39,152 bases of DNA, taken from positions 18,833-57,984 of the forward strand of contig NZ_LIUQ01000027.1 of the NCBI RefSeq assembly GCF_001276715.1, in the 5' to 3' direction. The stretch is from Planktothricoides sp. SR001 (lineage in GTDB: Bacteria > Cyanobacteriota > Cyanobacteriia > Cyanobacteriales > Laspinemataceae). The translations under genes were made by a program, and so were the position numbers. Below the pieces are notes generated by a model. The model made no database searches, was not told the DNA's origin, and worked only from the letters and a program-made list of their open reading frames with translations. Shown piece after piece: positions 1-8,635 of this stretch; positions within the stretch are counted from its first letter, which is position 1; every line of letters starts with the position of its first letter.

Positions 1-126
1 AACAGGGAACAGGGAACAGGCAACAGGCAACAGGGAACAGGGAACAGGGAACAGGGAACAGGGAACAGGGAACAGGGAACAGGGAACAGGGAACAGGGAA
101 CAGGGAATAGGGAACAGGGAACAGGG
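1..126. repeat. Heptamer tandem array, AACAGGG units
   Basis: The sequence is a run of seven-base units, mostly AACAGGG with AACAGGC and AATAGGG variants, continuing to the left edge of the window. It has no coding capacity. Such heptameric short tandem repeats are a known feature of filamentous cyanobacterial genomes. The array is truncated by the window edge, so its full length is unknown. Confidence 0.95.
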
Positions 127-420
127 AATAAAAAATAGTAAATAATGAATAGTGAATAATGAATAGTAAATAAAAAATAGTAAATAATGAATAGTAAATA
201 ATGAATAGTAAATAATCAATAGTAAATAATCAATAGTAAATAATCAATAGTAAATAATCAATAGTAAATAATCAATAGTAAATAATCAATAGTAAATAAT
301 GAATAGTAAATAATGAATAGTAAATAATGAATAGTAAATAATGAATAGTAAATAATGAACAGGGAATAGGGAACAGGCAACAGTGGTGAATAGTGAATAG
401 TGAATAGTGAATAGTGATAC
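127..420. repeat. Heptamer-pair array, AATAGTA/AATAATG units
   Basis: Units of AATAGTA alternate with AATAATG or AATAATC, giving a 14-base period made of two heptamers. The AATAATC variant is clustered in the middle (about 208-300) and AATAATG lies on both sides, as expected from local unit amplification. From about 358 the array returns to AACAGGG-type units and ends in GTGAATA units. No gene is present. Confidence 0.93.
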
Positions 421-423
421 TTC

Positions 424-465
424 TTTTAACTTTTCACTTTTAACTTTTCACTTTTAACTTTTCAC
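424..465. repeat. Three copies of a 14-bp repeat (TTTTAAC-TTTTCAC)
   Basis: Three exact 14-base copies, each TTTTAAC followed by TTTTCAC, lie directly before a 28-bp palindrome. A further one and a half copies appear at 499-519, between that palindrome and a second related one. The 7+7 structure matches the neighbouring arrays. Confidence 0.92.
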
Positions 466-467
466 TT

Positions 468-495
468 GTAGGGGCGAATGGCCATTCGCCCCTAC
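468..495. repeat. Perfect 28-bp palindrome
   Basis: The left half GTAGGGGCGAATGG is followed immediately by its exact reverse complement, giving a 28-base palindrome with no loop. A diverged relative with the same ends (GTA...CCCCTAC) sits at 522-550. The pair looks like a dispersed, possibly mobile palindromic repeat. No T-run follows, so it is not an obvious terminator. Confidence 0.9.
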
Positions 496-521
496 GACTT
501 TTCACTTTTAACTTTTCACTT

Positions 522-550
522 GTACGGGCGAATGCGCTCGTCGCCCCTAC
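522..550. repeat. Imperfect relative of the 468-495 palindrome
   Basis: It begins GTACGGGCGAATG and ends CGCCCCTAC, matching the outer parts of the 468-495 palindrome but with a changed centre. It is bordered by the same TTTTCAC-type units, so palindrome and heptamers appear to have been copied together. Confidence 0.75.
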
Positions 551-631
551 GACTTTCCCCGTTCCCTGATAACTTTTCCCCGTTCCCCAACCAACAACCA
601 AAGAATCCCTACCCAACAAGCAACAAATAAT

Positions 632-1327
632 ATGCGCCTCCCTCTGCCTCAATTCGCCACGGAAGATCGCCACCCAAATCATATTGCGGAAGTAATTGAA
701 ACTTCCACGACAGAATTTTTGGCTCAATGTTTGGAACCGGATGATTTAAATTTTCCGGCGATGCCCCCGTTTGGCAGTTGGGTGAGGGCCGTTGATGAGG
801 AGTCCGGCAATCAAGTTTATGCGGTGGTTTATTATGCCACCACGAGTCCGATCGATTCAATTCATCGGGCTCGGGCTTTGGGGTTGTCTTTGCAAGGGTT
901 ACGGGAGCAACAACCCCAGATTTTTGCTATGCTGAAAACGGAGTTTCGCGCCGTGATTGTGGGGTTTGCATCCCCAGGGGCAAGCGGGAATGGGTCTAAA
1001 CCAGCAGGCGATTCCGCAGAGCGGATCGCGAATGCGAATCGCATCTATCAGTATATTCCTCCCCGTCCGCCACAAATCCATCAAGCAGTTTACCAATGCG
1101 AACCCCAGGAAGTGATTCACTTTACGGAAGAGTTGGACTTTTTGCGGATTTTGCTTCAGTTAATGGGAGTTCCCGTGGATGCCCTGGTTGCCGCTGTGAT
1201 TCGGGAAGTTTACCAGCTACGACAGCGCGATCGCCAGTGGTTAGTTAAAGCCGGTCGTAATCTAAGTATGCTGCTTAAAGATGATTACGATCGGCTTCGA
1301 TTGATTTTACGTCAGCTTCAGCCTTAA
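632..1327 (+). CDS. HAS-barrel-like domain protein, cyanobacterial
   Basis: The 231-residue protein is soluble, with no signal peptide or membrane segment. Its N-terminal half (about 12-115) looks like the small HAS-type beta-barrel domain of cyanobacterial proteins: it has the segments EVIETSTTEFLAQCL, PPFGSWVRA and VYAVVYYATTSPIDS. In HerA-type ATPase systems a HAS barrel is an interaction module, but no ATPase gene is adjacent here. The C-terminal half (about 145-231) is helical and basic. Residues 126-138 are encoded by a palindromic repeat also found in the phosphatase gene at 19358, and this looks like an in-frame insertion. I see no clear ribosome-binding site before the ATG. The family call comes from recalled resemblance and is moderate; the gene itself is secure. 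Confidence 0.7.
   Translation: MRLPLPQFATEDRHPNHIAEVIETSTTEFLAQCLEPDDLNFPAMPPFGSWVRAVDEESGNQVYAVVYYATTSPIDSIHRARALGLSLQGLREQQPQIFAMLKTEFRAVIVGFASPGASGNGSKPAGDSAERIANANRIYQYIPPRPPQIHQAVYQCEPQEVIHFTEELDFLRILLQLMGVPVDALVAAVIREVYQLRQRDRQWLVKAGRNLSMLLKDDYDRLRLILRQLQP
1007..1043. repeat. 37-bp palindromic repeat inside a coding sequence (copy 1)
   Basis: This 37-base segment begins GGCGATTCCGCAGAGCGGAT and aligns without gaps to 19939-19975, differing at five bases. Its first 22 or so bases form an imperfect palindrome related to HIP1 (GCGAT...ATCGC). Here it is read as GDSAERIANANR; in the other copy it is read in a different frame. Confidence 0.85.
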
Positions 1328-1331
1328 TCAT

Positions 1332-1775
1332 TTACTGAATTCGATCTAGTGCGCGTTCACCGCCCCACTTTTGCACAATAATATCATCGTAGTCATCAGC
1401 GACTTGGAGCACGGCATTGACGGAAGATTCTAGTTCTTTTTGATCGCAGGTAGAACCCACAATACTATGTTCAAAGAGAATATCTCCGTGTTCGTCTACC
1501 CCAAACGCCCCAAACAGCATTTGGCTATTTTCTTTGAGCAAAAAAAGCATCAGATCGGGGGTGAGTTCTGCCCCGGTTACGACATAAGAACGGGTATTAA
1601 TAATGGCATCATCCTCTCCCCAGGGAAACACCAGCACTTCCACTAAGGCTGACCCCATAAATAGTCCTAATCCCGGAACATCTGGACGAGCACAGGGAAA
1701 CTTGCCGAATAATTCCCGCATCCATACAGCGACTTTGTTATAACAAGATTCTTGCATTGAGTTTTGAAATTCCAT
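1332..1775 (-). CDS. YbjN-domain-like protein
   Basis: The 147-residue protein runs MEFQNSMQESCYNKVAVWMRE and onward. It has the single alpha/beta domain layout of the YbjN/type III secretion chaperone-like family (PF10722): a helix, then strands such as GLGLFMGSALVEVLVFPWG and RSYVVTG, then helix LTPDLMLFLLKENSQ and HSIVGSTCDQKELESSVNAVL. There is no signal peptide or membrane segment. The ATG at 1775 is preferred over the longer frame start at 1862 because AAGGAGAA lies 7-8 bases upstream. The stop is only 4 bp from the end of the convergent upstream gene. Molecular function is unknown; the family is usually described as chaperone-like or regulatory. Confidence 0.75.
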   Translation of the reverse strand: MEFQNSMQESCYNKVAVWMRELFGKFPCARPDVPGLGLFMGSALVEVLVFPWGEDDAIINTRSYVVTGAELTPDLMLFLLKENSQMLFGAFGVDEHGDILFEHSIVGSTCDQKELESSVNAVLQVADDYDDIIVQKWGGERALDRIQ

Positions 1776-2115
1776 ATAAATTCTCCTTGCGGTGGGATTG
1801 ACTTGATAGATGCTTTTTATCATTATCGGGGGATAGGGGCTATTGAAAGGATTTTGTAGCATTTCTCAATAAATCAAGTAAATATGTTGTTATATGGCAT
1901 CTGTTATTTAGTATTATTTATTTTTAAATTAAGCGTGTATTCTTGAATATTTGATTAACGCAGTTTTATCCCATTTATCTCATTAGACAATTCTTGCTTT
2001 CATACTGGATCTACCCCTAACCCCCCTTTCCAAGGGAGGATTTTTATAATTTTGCCAGAATTTTCTATTGATTCCGATTAATATAGATTGATTCACCCAT
2101 TCAGTCAATAAATCT
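1776..2115. other. Intergenic region with a common cyanobacterial repeat
   Basis: This 340-bp divergent gap must hold both promoters of the flanking genes. At 2012-2040 it contains the sequence around CCCCCCTTTCCAAGGGAGGA, an imperfect palindrome of a type common between cyanobacterial genes. The rest is AT-rich, and I see no RNA gene. Confidence 0.6.
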
Positions 2116-2856
2116 ATGACACAATCAAACCAACCAAAGCCAACTGCAACGGCTAACCGTTCTCTTGCAATCGCACTCTGGATCTTTTCTGCCATCTATA
2201 TTTATCTTTTATTGTTGTCTCCCAGTCAACAATTATTGCCCGGTGAACCGATTTGGGACATTCAGCCAGAAACCTTCACAGAAATTGTCAATGAATCCAT
2301 TAACTTTTTCTTTATTCTGCCTTTTTTAAATGCCTTGGGGATTCATTATATGGAAGCCCCAGTGGTGCATCCGTCTTTGGAAGCCTTATTTAATTTTGCG
2401 GAAGCTTGGATATTTATGTTTTTGCCGCTTTTGCTGGCAGATCCTCGCGGTCAAGTCATGCCAAAAATTATTATTTGGAGTCTGGCTATGTTTCTAACTA
2501 ATACTTTTTTAGCCCCGTATATGGCAGCATTGACCATGAGTAAACCCACCCCAGAAACCCCGATGAAAAAAGGGTTATTAGCGCGAATATTTGGCTGGAC
2601 GGGTCTAATAATTGGGATGATTTCTCTGATTTGGACTGGTTTCGGTCGGCCAGAGTTTGGCGATTTGACGGCACGCTGCCAATTTTTTATTCACTCTTTA
2701 ATGATCGATCGCCTCACCATTGCCTTTTGTATAGATATAATTCTTTTTGGCATATTTCAAGCCATGCTTATTGGCAATATTGAACCTCCTGGGAGTGGGA
2801 AACGTTGGCTCAGATTTTTGCCATTTTGGGGATTAGCGATTTGGCTGATTATTTAA
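2116..2856 (+). CDS. Conserved multi-pass membrane protein of unknown function
   Basis: The 246-residue protein has about six or seven hydrophobic segments: residues 17-37, 62-78, 92-108, 118-138, 156-176, 196-220 and 229-246. The N-terminus is Thr/Gln-rich and short, with no cleavable signal. The loop between the first two segments carries PGEPIWDIQPETFTEIVNES, and a conserved-looking loop HYMEAPVVHPSLEALFNFAE precedes the third. I do not recognise a named family. The stop lies 10 bp before the aldo/keto reductase start on the same strand, so the two are probably co-transcribed. That suggests a shared pathway, but the substrate is not apparent. Confidence 0.7.
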   Translation: MTQSNQPKPTATANRSLAIALWIFSAIYIYLLLLSPSQQLLPGEPIWDIQPETFTEIVNESINFFFILPFLNALGIHYMEAPVVHPSLEALFNFAEAWIFMFLPLLLADPRGQVMPKIIIWSLAMFLTNTFLAPYMAALTMSKPTPETPMKKGLLARIFGWTGLIIGMISLIWTGFGRPEFGDLTARCQFFIHSLMIDRLTIAFCIDIILFGIFQAMLIGNIEPPGSGKRWLRFLPFWGLAIWLII

Positions 2857-2866
2857 ACAAATAACC

Positions 2867-3868
2867 GTGGAAACATCTATAAAAATGACATCAAATAACC
2901 AAAAAATATCGTTACCCAAAATGGGTTGTGGAACTTGGGCATGGGGCAATCGCCTGCTCTGGAATTATGAGCCAAGTATGGATGGAGAATTGCAGGAAGT
3001 TTTTAACTTTTGTGTTAAAAACGGCGTGACTTTATTTGATACGGGAGATTCTTATGGCACTGGAAAATTAAAAGGCCAAAGTGAGAAACTCTTGGGAAAA
3101 TTTGCTCAGGAATATGCCGGTGATAATCAGGATAATATTTGTTTGGCCACCAAATTAGCCCCGTATCCTTGGCGATTAACCCGAAAATCAATGGTTGCGG
3201 CGGGTAATGCTTCGGCAAATCGCTTGGGGACTGGGGTTGATTTAGTGCAGATGCACTGGTCTACGGCCAACTATTTACCCTGGCAAGAATGGCCTTTGTT
3301 AGATGGATTGATGGATTTATATGAACAGGGGAAAGTCAAAGGTGTGGGACTCTCTAATTATGGCCCAAAACGCTTGAAACAGGTTTATCAAAAATTTCGC
3401 GATCGCGGCATTGCCATTACCAGTTTACAAGTGCAATATTCCCTGTTATCGACTTATCCCGTCACCGAGTTAGGACTGAAAGAAGTTTGCGACGAGTTGG
3501 GCATTCAATTGATTGCTTATAGTCCTTTAGCTTTGGGTTTGTTAACGGGCAAATTTTCGGAAACTGGCCTATTTCCCAAAGGTCTACGGGGTTTAGTCTG
3601 TAAGCAGTTATTGCCGGGAATGCGTCCGTTGTTAAGTTGCTTAGAGGCGATCGCTAAATCCCGATATAAAACCATGTCCCAAGTTGCTTTAAATTGGTGC
3701 ATTTGTAAAGGGACTATCCCCATTCCAGGGGCAAAAAACCTCAGACAAGCCCAAGAAAATATTGGGGCATTAGGGTGGCAATTAGACTATGGAGAAATAG
3801 CCGAATTAGATAAAGCTGCTGCCCAGGTAGAGAAACCAATGGTACAGAATATCTTTCAAAGTAAGTAA
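2867..3868 (+). CDS. Aldo/keto reductase
   Basis: The 333-residue protein is a TIM-barrel aldo/keto reductase, an NADPH-dependent carbonyl reductase acting in the cytoplasm. The catalytic tetrad is visible: Asp58 and Tyr63 in LFDTGDSYG, Lys96 in ATKLAPYPWR and His130 in VDLVQMHWS. The cofactor-binding C-terminal part is seen in IPIPGAKNLRQAQENIGAL. Length is normal for the family. The frame can start at GTG 2867 or at ATG 2885 (six codons later); neither has a strong ribosome-binding site, and the GTG is kept to preserve the 10-bp spacing to the upstream membrane protein gene. The sequence resembles the plant and cyanobacterial branch of uncharacterised oxidoreductases. The substrate is unknown. 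Confidence 0.93.
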   Translation: METSIKMTSNNQKISLPKMGCGTWAWGNRLLWNYEPSMDGELQEVFNFCVKNGVTLFDTGDSYGTGKLKGQSEKLLGKFAQEYAGDNQDNICLATKLAPYPWRLTRKSMVAAGNASANRLGTGVDLVQMHWSTANYLPWQEWPLLDGLMDLYEQGKVKGVGLSNYGPKRLKQVYQKFRDRGIAITSLQVQYSLLSTYPVTELGLKEVCDELGIQLIAYSPLALGLLTGKFSETGLFPKGLRGLVCKQLLPGMRPLLSCLEAIAKSRYKTMSQVALNWCICKGTIPIPGAKNLRQAQENIGALGWQLDYGEIAELDKAAAQVEKPMVQNIFQSK

Positions 3869-3976
3869 TTGATTGGTGATTGGTGATTATTTATTGGTTG
3901 GTGGTTGTTGGTGCGTGGGATTTTCATAGCAACGAATAACTAATAACCAATCACCAATAAATAATCACCAATCAAT
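3869..3976. repeat. Heptamer-built inverted repeat between convergent genes
   Basis: Left of centre are TGATTGG/TTATTGG heptamers and right of centre their complements. A perfect 21-bp stem is formed by 3878-3898 and 3953-3973, with a 54-base loop. It fills the gap between the stops of two convergent genes, so it may act as a bidirectional terminator. It also fits the genome-wide heptamer repeat pattern. Confidence 0.85.
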
Positions 3977-4891
3977 TTACTGCTGAAGAAGTTGTTGTAA
4001 CTGTTGTACTTTCTCCACGGATAAGCCGGTATATCCCACTACTTGTTCCACGGTCATGCCACTGGTTAACAAGTTACGGGCGACTTGTTCGAGTCCTTGT
4101 TCGAGTCCTTGTTCGAGTCCTTGTTCGAGTCCTTGTTCGAGTCCTTGTTCGAGTCCTTGTTCGAGTCCTTGTTCGAGTCCTCGTTCCAGTCCTCGTTTAA
4201 GTCCTTGTTCAAGTCCTTGCTTTATGCCTTCTTTGAGTCCTTCTACTAAGCCTTCTTGTTTACCTTCGAGTTTAATTTCTTGATAAATGACTGATTCGCG
4301 CATAATTTCTTGCCTCAAGACTCGTTGAATCAAATCTTTCTCTAATACTAGACCAGCCAGAATCGAACTGGCCGCAGCTATATTTGACTGTTGTCGCCCC
4401 TCGCCGATCGCCTCGATTTTGGCGCTGACTTCTCGCAACACATCCGCTTTATTTTCCCCAGCGGTTAACACCGCAAAAGGCAATAATCCCGGAGACTGTA
4501 AAAATAACTCCGTGGGTTGTTCCCACAGACGAATCACCTCAAATTGGTGCTGAGTTTTTTCCAAGGTAAAACTATTTTGATAAACCAATGGGGAAGCGCT
4601 TTCCCGCAGATAAATCACCACTTGTTGCATGGTTTTCCCTGGATAGCGGCGATATACCCGCAAGCGATAGTCGGCCATGCGAAAAGGAATATCTGATTCC
4701 GGTTTCGTTTGAAATTCCGCATGGAGCACTAAGGAGGTAGACTGCCGCAAGATTAAGGAATCAGTCCGAATCGGTTCGAGAGAAAGTTCTTTCGGACTGA
4801 GTTCTGCCAGGGGAACTGGTTCGCCAAGCAACCAAGTGGCGATTTCGGTGGGAAACTCTTCCGCCAGAAATTTGCAAACGTTGTCGTACAT
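3977..4891 (-). CDS. Rpn-family (PD-(D/E)XK) nuclease/transposase-like protein with (GLEQ)n tract
   Basis: The 304-residue protein begins MYDNVCKFLAEEFPTEIATW, typical of cyanobacterial Rpn-like proteins, a PD-(D/E)XK superfamily group linked to recombination-promoting nucleases. The probable active-site residues are Asp44 (RTDSLIL) and Glu59-x-Gln61 (LHAEFQT), followed by FRMADYRLRVYRRYPGK. About residues 205-250 are helical, then eight GLEQ tetrapeptides form a regular, probably helical, stalk. The C-terminal segment GMTVEQVVGYTGLSVEKVQQL is helix-turn-helix-like. The ATG at 4891 is chosen over the longer frame (to 4993) because AAGGAG precedes it by 11 bases and the family starts here. These genes are frequently mobile or multicopy. 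Function in the cell is not established. Confidence 0.85.
   Translation of the reverse strand: MYDNVCKFLAEEFPTEIATWLLGEPVPLAELSPKELSLEPIRTDSLILRQSTSLVLHAEFQTKPESDIPFRMADYRLRVYRRYPGKTMQQVVIYLRESASPLVYQNSFTLEKTQHQFEVIRLWEQPTELFLQSPGLLPFAVLTAGENKADVLREVSAKIEAIGEGRQQSNIAAASSILAGLVLEKDLIQRVLRQEIMRESVIYQEIKLEGKQEGLVEGLKEGIKQGLEQGLKRGLERGLEQGLEQGLEQGLEQGLEQGLEQGLEQGLEQVARNLLTSGMTVEQVVGYTGLSVEKVQQLQQLLQQ
4091..4186. repeat. 12-bp coding minisatellite encoding GLEQ repeats
   Basis: Seven identical 12-base units (GAGTCCTTGTTC on the plus strand) run from 4091 to 4174, followed by variants GAGTCCTCGTTC and CAGTCCTCGTTT. Each unit encodes one Gly-Leu-Glu-Gln on the minus strand. Because the unit is a multiple of three, changes in copy number keep the frame, so length variation between strains is likely. 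Confidence 0.95.
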
Positions 4892-5036
4892 TAGATAGGT
4901 TGCTCCTTGATTACTTCTTATTTTATCATTACTTCTTTGATGTACATCTAAAAAAATATGGAATGAGGTGATTATTAGATAATTAACAATCAACTCATTC
5001 CAGAGATTTTAATTCCAATTCAAGAGAAAATTATCC

Positions 5037-6458
5037 CTAAAAATCTGAGTTATTTGGTTCATAACTTTGGGCTAATTTGAGGCGATCGCAGGCGGCAATT
5101 AAAGCTTGGCGCACTTGCTCAAATCCCGTGCCCCCGTAGCTATTCCGGGCGGCTACGACTTGGCGAGGAGTAATGGCATGATAGATATCTTCTTCAAAGG
5201 CTGGGTGAATACTTTGCCATTCAGTAATGGTTAAATCCTTGAGTAATTTTCCCGCAGCAAAAGAAGTTTTCACCACTTTACCCACTAAGTTATAAGCTTC
5301 TCGGAAGGGGACACCTTTGCTGGCTAAATAATCCGCTACATCGGTGGCATTGGAAAAATCTTCTTCTACCGCAGCGGCCAGTCTTTCCGTTTTAAATTCA
5401 ATGCCTTCTTGCAACAAAATTGTCATTGCTTCCAGGCAAACTTTGACCGTATTCACGCTATCAAATAGCGCTTCTTTGTCATCTTGCAAGTCTTTATTGT
5501 AGGCTAAAGGTAGCCCTTTCATTAATACTAATAAGGCTTGTAAATGCCCAAATACTCGCCCAGTTTTCCCGCGCACTAATTCGGGAACATCAGGATTTTT
5601 CTTTTGGGGCATAATACTGGAACCCGTGGCACAACTATCTTTGAGGGTGACAAAGCCAAATTCTTGGGAAGACCAGAGAATAATTTCCTCGGATAATCGG
5701 CTGAGGTGTACCATAATTAAGCTGGCAGCGGCCAAAAATTCTATGGCAAAATCGCGATCGCTCACCCCATCTAAACTATTAGCATAAGGGGCAGAAAATC
5801 CCAATTGTTCAGCGGTATAATGGCGGTCAATGGGGAAAGTTGTGCCCGCCAAAGCCCCAGAACCGAGGGGGGAAATATTCACTCTTTTGTAAACATCTCC
5901 CAACCGTTCCCAGTCCCGGGCGGCCATTTCAAAATAAGCCAATAAGTGATGGGCTAAACTTAAAGGTTGTGCCCGTTGTAAGTGGGTATAACCGGGAATT
6001 AGAGTTTCTACATTTGGTTCCGCTAACTTTAGTAAAACGCTTTGAAATTCTAAGAGTTGATGACGAATTTGGGTAATTTGATCGCGCAAATATAGCCTAG
6101 TATCCGTGCCTACTTGGTCATTGCGCGATCGCGCCGTATGCAGCTTTTTACCCACATCGCCAGTAATTTCAGTTAGGCGTTTTTCTACCGCAAAATGTAC
6201 ATCTTCGGCGTCAACACCGGGAGTAAATTTACCTTCTCGATATTCGCGACGAACCTGTTCTAAACCTGCTATGAGTTTTTCCCCTTCTTCGGGGGAAATA
6301 ATGCCAGTTTTTACCAGCATCTTGGCATGAGCCTGGGAGCCTGTGATATCATATTCAATTAATTGGATATCAAAACCAATACTGGCATTAAAACGGGCGA
6401 TCGCTGGATGTAATGCGGATTCAAATCGCTGACTCCAAGTGTTCTTTTTTTCAGTCAT
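5037..6458 (-). CDS. argH: Argininosuccinate lyase
   Basis: The enzyme catalyses the last step of arginine synthesis, cleaving argininosuccinate to arginine and fumarate; it works as a cytoplasmic homotetramer. The 473-residue protein has the superfamily regions TARSRNDQ (108-115), [10 protein letters not shown] with His159, and the signature [11 protein letters not shown] (279-289) containing catalytic Ser281. Length is normal. The frame extends upstream to 6659, but the ATG at 6458 ([14 protein letters not shown]) is where the family begins, and AAAGGAAT lies about 13 bases upstream. The extra 67 codons overlap the neighbouring small gene and are not coding. It sits in a minus-strand run without an arginine operon, as is usual in cyanobacteria. 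Confidence 0.98.
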   Translation of the reverse strand: MTEKKNTWSQRFESALHPAIARFNASIGFDIQLIEYDITGSQAHAKMLVKTGIISPEEGEKLIAGLEQVRREYREGKFTPGVDAEDVHFAVEKRLTEITGDVGKKLHTARSRNDQVGTDTRLYLRDQITQIRHQLLEFQSVLLKLAEPNVETLIPGYTHLQRAQPLSLAHHLLAYFEMAARDWERLGDVYKRVNISPLGSGALAGTTFPIDRHYTAEQLGFSAPYANSLDGVSDRDFAIEFLAAASLIMVHLSRLSEEIILWSSQEFGFVTLKDSCATGSSIMPQKKNPDVPELVRGKTGRVFGHLQALLVLMKGLPLAYNKDLQDDKEALFDSVNTVKVCLEAMTILLQEGIEFKTERLAAAVEEDFSNATDVADYLASKGVPFREAYNLVGKVVKTSFAAGKLLKDLTITEWQSIHPAFEEDIYHAITPRQVVAARNSYGGTGFEQVRQALIAACDRLKLAQSYEPNNSDF

Positions 6459-6519
6459 TTTCAATACAAGATTCCTTTCTGATTGACGAATTTTCCTGCT
6501 TGGTAAAGCCTTTATCGGA

Positions 6520-6771
6520 TTATCTGCCGATGATGCCTCTAAAGACAAAACCGAGAACCAGCCCCACCAATAATGCCCAAACTTGGCCGGTTGAGACAAA
6601 GTGCTTCCAGTTAGTGGCAATTTGACCCATAATATCTGGGTCATTGACCTGTTGAGCAATAATCATTTGGGGCTGGGATTGTTGTAAAAAACTATGCCTC
6701 AGTTCCTGCGGCAATTCTGTATGATTTGAGGCAACGGGGGTTAATTCCATTTTCGGGATTACTTGAGTCAT
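6520..6771 (-). CDS. Small protein with a single C-terminal membrane helix
   Basis: The 83-residue protein begins [20 protein letters not shown] and ends with one hydrophobic segment, about 61-81 ([21 protein letters not shown]). This predicts a tail-anchored or bitopic membrane protein with a short basic tail. The start at 6771 is well supported by GGGGAGGAAACA directly upstream; the longer frame to 6816 has no such site. It lies 61 bp upstream of argH on the same strand and may be co-transcribed with it. I do not recognise a named family, so no function is claimed. The strong ribosome-binding site makes it likely to be expressed. Confidence 0.7.
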   Translation of the reverse strand: MTQVIPKMELTPVASNHTELPQELRHSFLQQSQPQMIIAQQVNDPDIMGQIATNWKHFVSTGQVWALLVGLVLGFVFRGIIGR

Positions 6772-6958
6772 TGTTTCCTCCCCTTTGCTGAAAAAATTTA
6801 GGATTTCTGAGTTCAATGGAAAAACCGGCGATCGCCTGAAGATCGCCTGGGTTCATTGGTCAGGATTAATCGGTCAAAACCTAACCGCGAACGGTCTTGA
6901 GTCAACCAGGGATTTTTTCTCGGTGGCAAGAGGCTAATTTTCGCACTGCCGATAGTTT

Positions 6959-8452
6959 TCAGTTCGCCTCCTGAACCTGCATCACAATTAAAGTCATATC
7001 ATCACTATTATAATGACTTGCCCCAATAAATTTTTGCACCTTATCAAAAAGATAATCGAGAGTTGCTTGGGGAGTGGGACAATGCAAACAAGCCCAGCGA
7101 AATGCTTCGATCAGGTTTTCTTCATCAAAGCGATCGCCATGAGCATTCGCTGCATCCGTAAAGCCATCGGTATAATAAATGACGCGATCGCCGGGATGTA
7201 ACTGAATCCGATCCTCTTGATATTGGCTATCCACATCTAAGCCAATCAACATCCCCAAAGTATCTAAACGCTGAATTGTTTGGGTAGAAGCCTGCCACAA
7301 CAACGGGGGATTATGGGCAGCATTACTATAAGATAAAAATCGCGTTTGGGGATCGTACTCGGAATAAAACAGGGTGACAAAGCGATTAGAATTTTCCAAA
7401 TCGGTGTACATCACCCGATTCAAATGCTGCAAAATTTTCGCGGGGGAATGACCATTGTGTACTTCAGCCCGCAACATTCCTCTGGTCATGGTCATAATCA
7501 AACCAGCGGGAACCCCTTTGCCCATCACATCGCCAATCACCACACTCCAGACTCCCCCTGGGTTGCCACCATGTTGCTTCGGGCTGATTTGGTCGTGACT
7601 GCTGGGGATAAAATCGTAATAATCCCCGCCAACGCGGTTAGCGGTTTTACAACGGGCGGCCAGTTCTAATCCTTGAATTTTCGGACAATGACGCGGGAAT
7701 AATTGGCGTTGAATTTCCGAGCCAATTTCTAACTCCCGATCTAAGCGTTCTTTTTTCCGCAATTCTGCGGTTAGTTCGTCATTTTCAATGGCCACGGCGG
7801 TTTGATCCGCCACCAGTCGCATTAATTTTTGTTTGGTGGGAGTCCAAGCATATTCTGGATCGTTACTAAAGACATAAAGTCGCCCCCGTTCAGAATTTTT
7901 CAACAGAATGGGAATGGCAAACAGTTGAACTTGTGGTTCAAAGTAACTTTTGATTTGATAATCAAATTTAGCCAGGAGCGATGAGTTGCCTGATGTTAAG
8001 GGGAAGTTTTGGGTCATTTTATGGGCGATCGCCTCAATTGCTGCCCGAATATCTGGGCAAGCATGACCATCGAGGCAATGTTCTCGGAGCAATTTAATTT
8101 GGCCATTGGGCTTAAATAAAACGAGCGCGGCTCCATCACTATCGGTGACTCGACTAGCCACCAAAGGAATCAATTCTAAAAACTGATTCAGATTGTTAAA
8201 ACTGCGTAGGGCAAAACTCAAAGACCCCAATAAATCTTGAATTTTATTTTGTTCTCGATGCCAACAGGCTAACAATTCTTTTAAAGCCAAAACGGGACTG
8301 ACACCAGGGGTGGTATCAGCTTCAATTATTACCGGCGGTATAATTGCGGCGCTATTTTCATTAATTAGCGTCGAGATTTCTTCGCGATCGCTGCTATTAC
8401 TAGGACGATCTTCGGGTTCATAAGGCGGTCGAGGAAGAGGCGCAGCAGTCAT
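6959..8452 (-). CDS. GAF-SpoIIE/RsbU-type PP2C serine phosphatase
   Basis: The 497-residue protein has an N-terminal low-complexity stretch (1-50), a GAF-type sensory domain (about 75-225, ending VADQTAVAIENDELTAEL), a short helical linker (230-255, ELEIGSEIQRQLFP) and a SpoIIE/PP2C phosphatase domain (about 262-495). The metal-binding aspartates are in VGGDYYD (274-280), VIGDVMGKGVPAGL (305-318), YTDGFTDA and the terminal DDMTLIV. In RsbU-type systems such phosphatases dephosphorylate an anti-sigma factor antagonist and so tune a stress sigma factor. No anti-sigma or antagonist gene is visible nearby, so partners are unknown. The start follows the first ATG of the frame. No membrane segment is present. 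Confidence 0.93.
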   Translation of the reverse strand: MTAAPLPRPPYEPEDRPSNSSDREEISTLINENSAAIIPPVIIEADTTPGVSPVLALKELLACWHREQNKIQDLLGSLSFALRSFNNLNQFLELIPLVASRVTDSDGAALVLFKPNGQIKLLREHCLDGHACPDIRAAIEAIAHKMTQNFPLTSGNSSLLAKFDYQIKSYFEPQVQLFAIPILLKNSERGRLYVFSNDPEYAWTPTKQKLMRLVADQTAVAIENDELTAELRKKERLDRELEIGSEIQRQLFPRHCPKIQGLELAARCKTANRVGGDYYDFIPSSHDQISPKQHGGNPGGVWSVVIGDVMGKGVPAGLIMTMTRGMLRAEVHNGHSPAKILQHLNRVMYTDLENSNRFVTLFYSEYDPQTRFLSYSNAAHNPPLLWQASTQTIQRLDTLGMLIGLDVDSQYQEDRIQLHPGDRVIYYTDGFTDAANAHGDRFDEENLIEAFRWACLHCPTPQATLDYLFDKVQKFIGASHYNSDDMTLIVMQVQEAN

Positions 8453-8613
8453 TAATTCACATTTGAGTCAGTTGATGTACAATCCCTTGATTTTTGTTAG
8501 GATAAATATCCCTGAAATCTATCTAAAACCGGGCTTTCCTTGTCAAAAAATTAGTCAGATTATCAATATTTCTGGAAATCGGAGATTTTTTTATCTTCAA
8601 CTGGTTGAGTATA

Positions 8614-8635
8614 GCCGGGAGTTTTGCCTCCCGGC
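8614..8635. terminator. GC-rich hairpin downstream of ftsY
   Basis: GCCGGGAG (8614-8621) and CTCCCGGC (8628-8635) form a perfect 8-bp stem with a 6-base loop, about 100 bp past the ftsY stop in its direction of transcription. No T-run follows on the minus strand, so it may be a pause or RNA-end-stabilising hairpin rather than a standard intrinsic terminator. The rest of the 8453-8734 gap shows no convincing gene. Confidence 0.55.

Noticed and set aside
1-420. Possible replication origin or iteron array
   Set aside because: Units are 7-bp simple repeats without DnaA boxes or a replication gene; they fit the dispersed heptamer family.
4056-4283. Plus-strand open frame encoding (CSSP)n repeats
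   Set aside because: It is the antisense of the GLEQ repeat tract of the Rpn-like gene and has no independent support.
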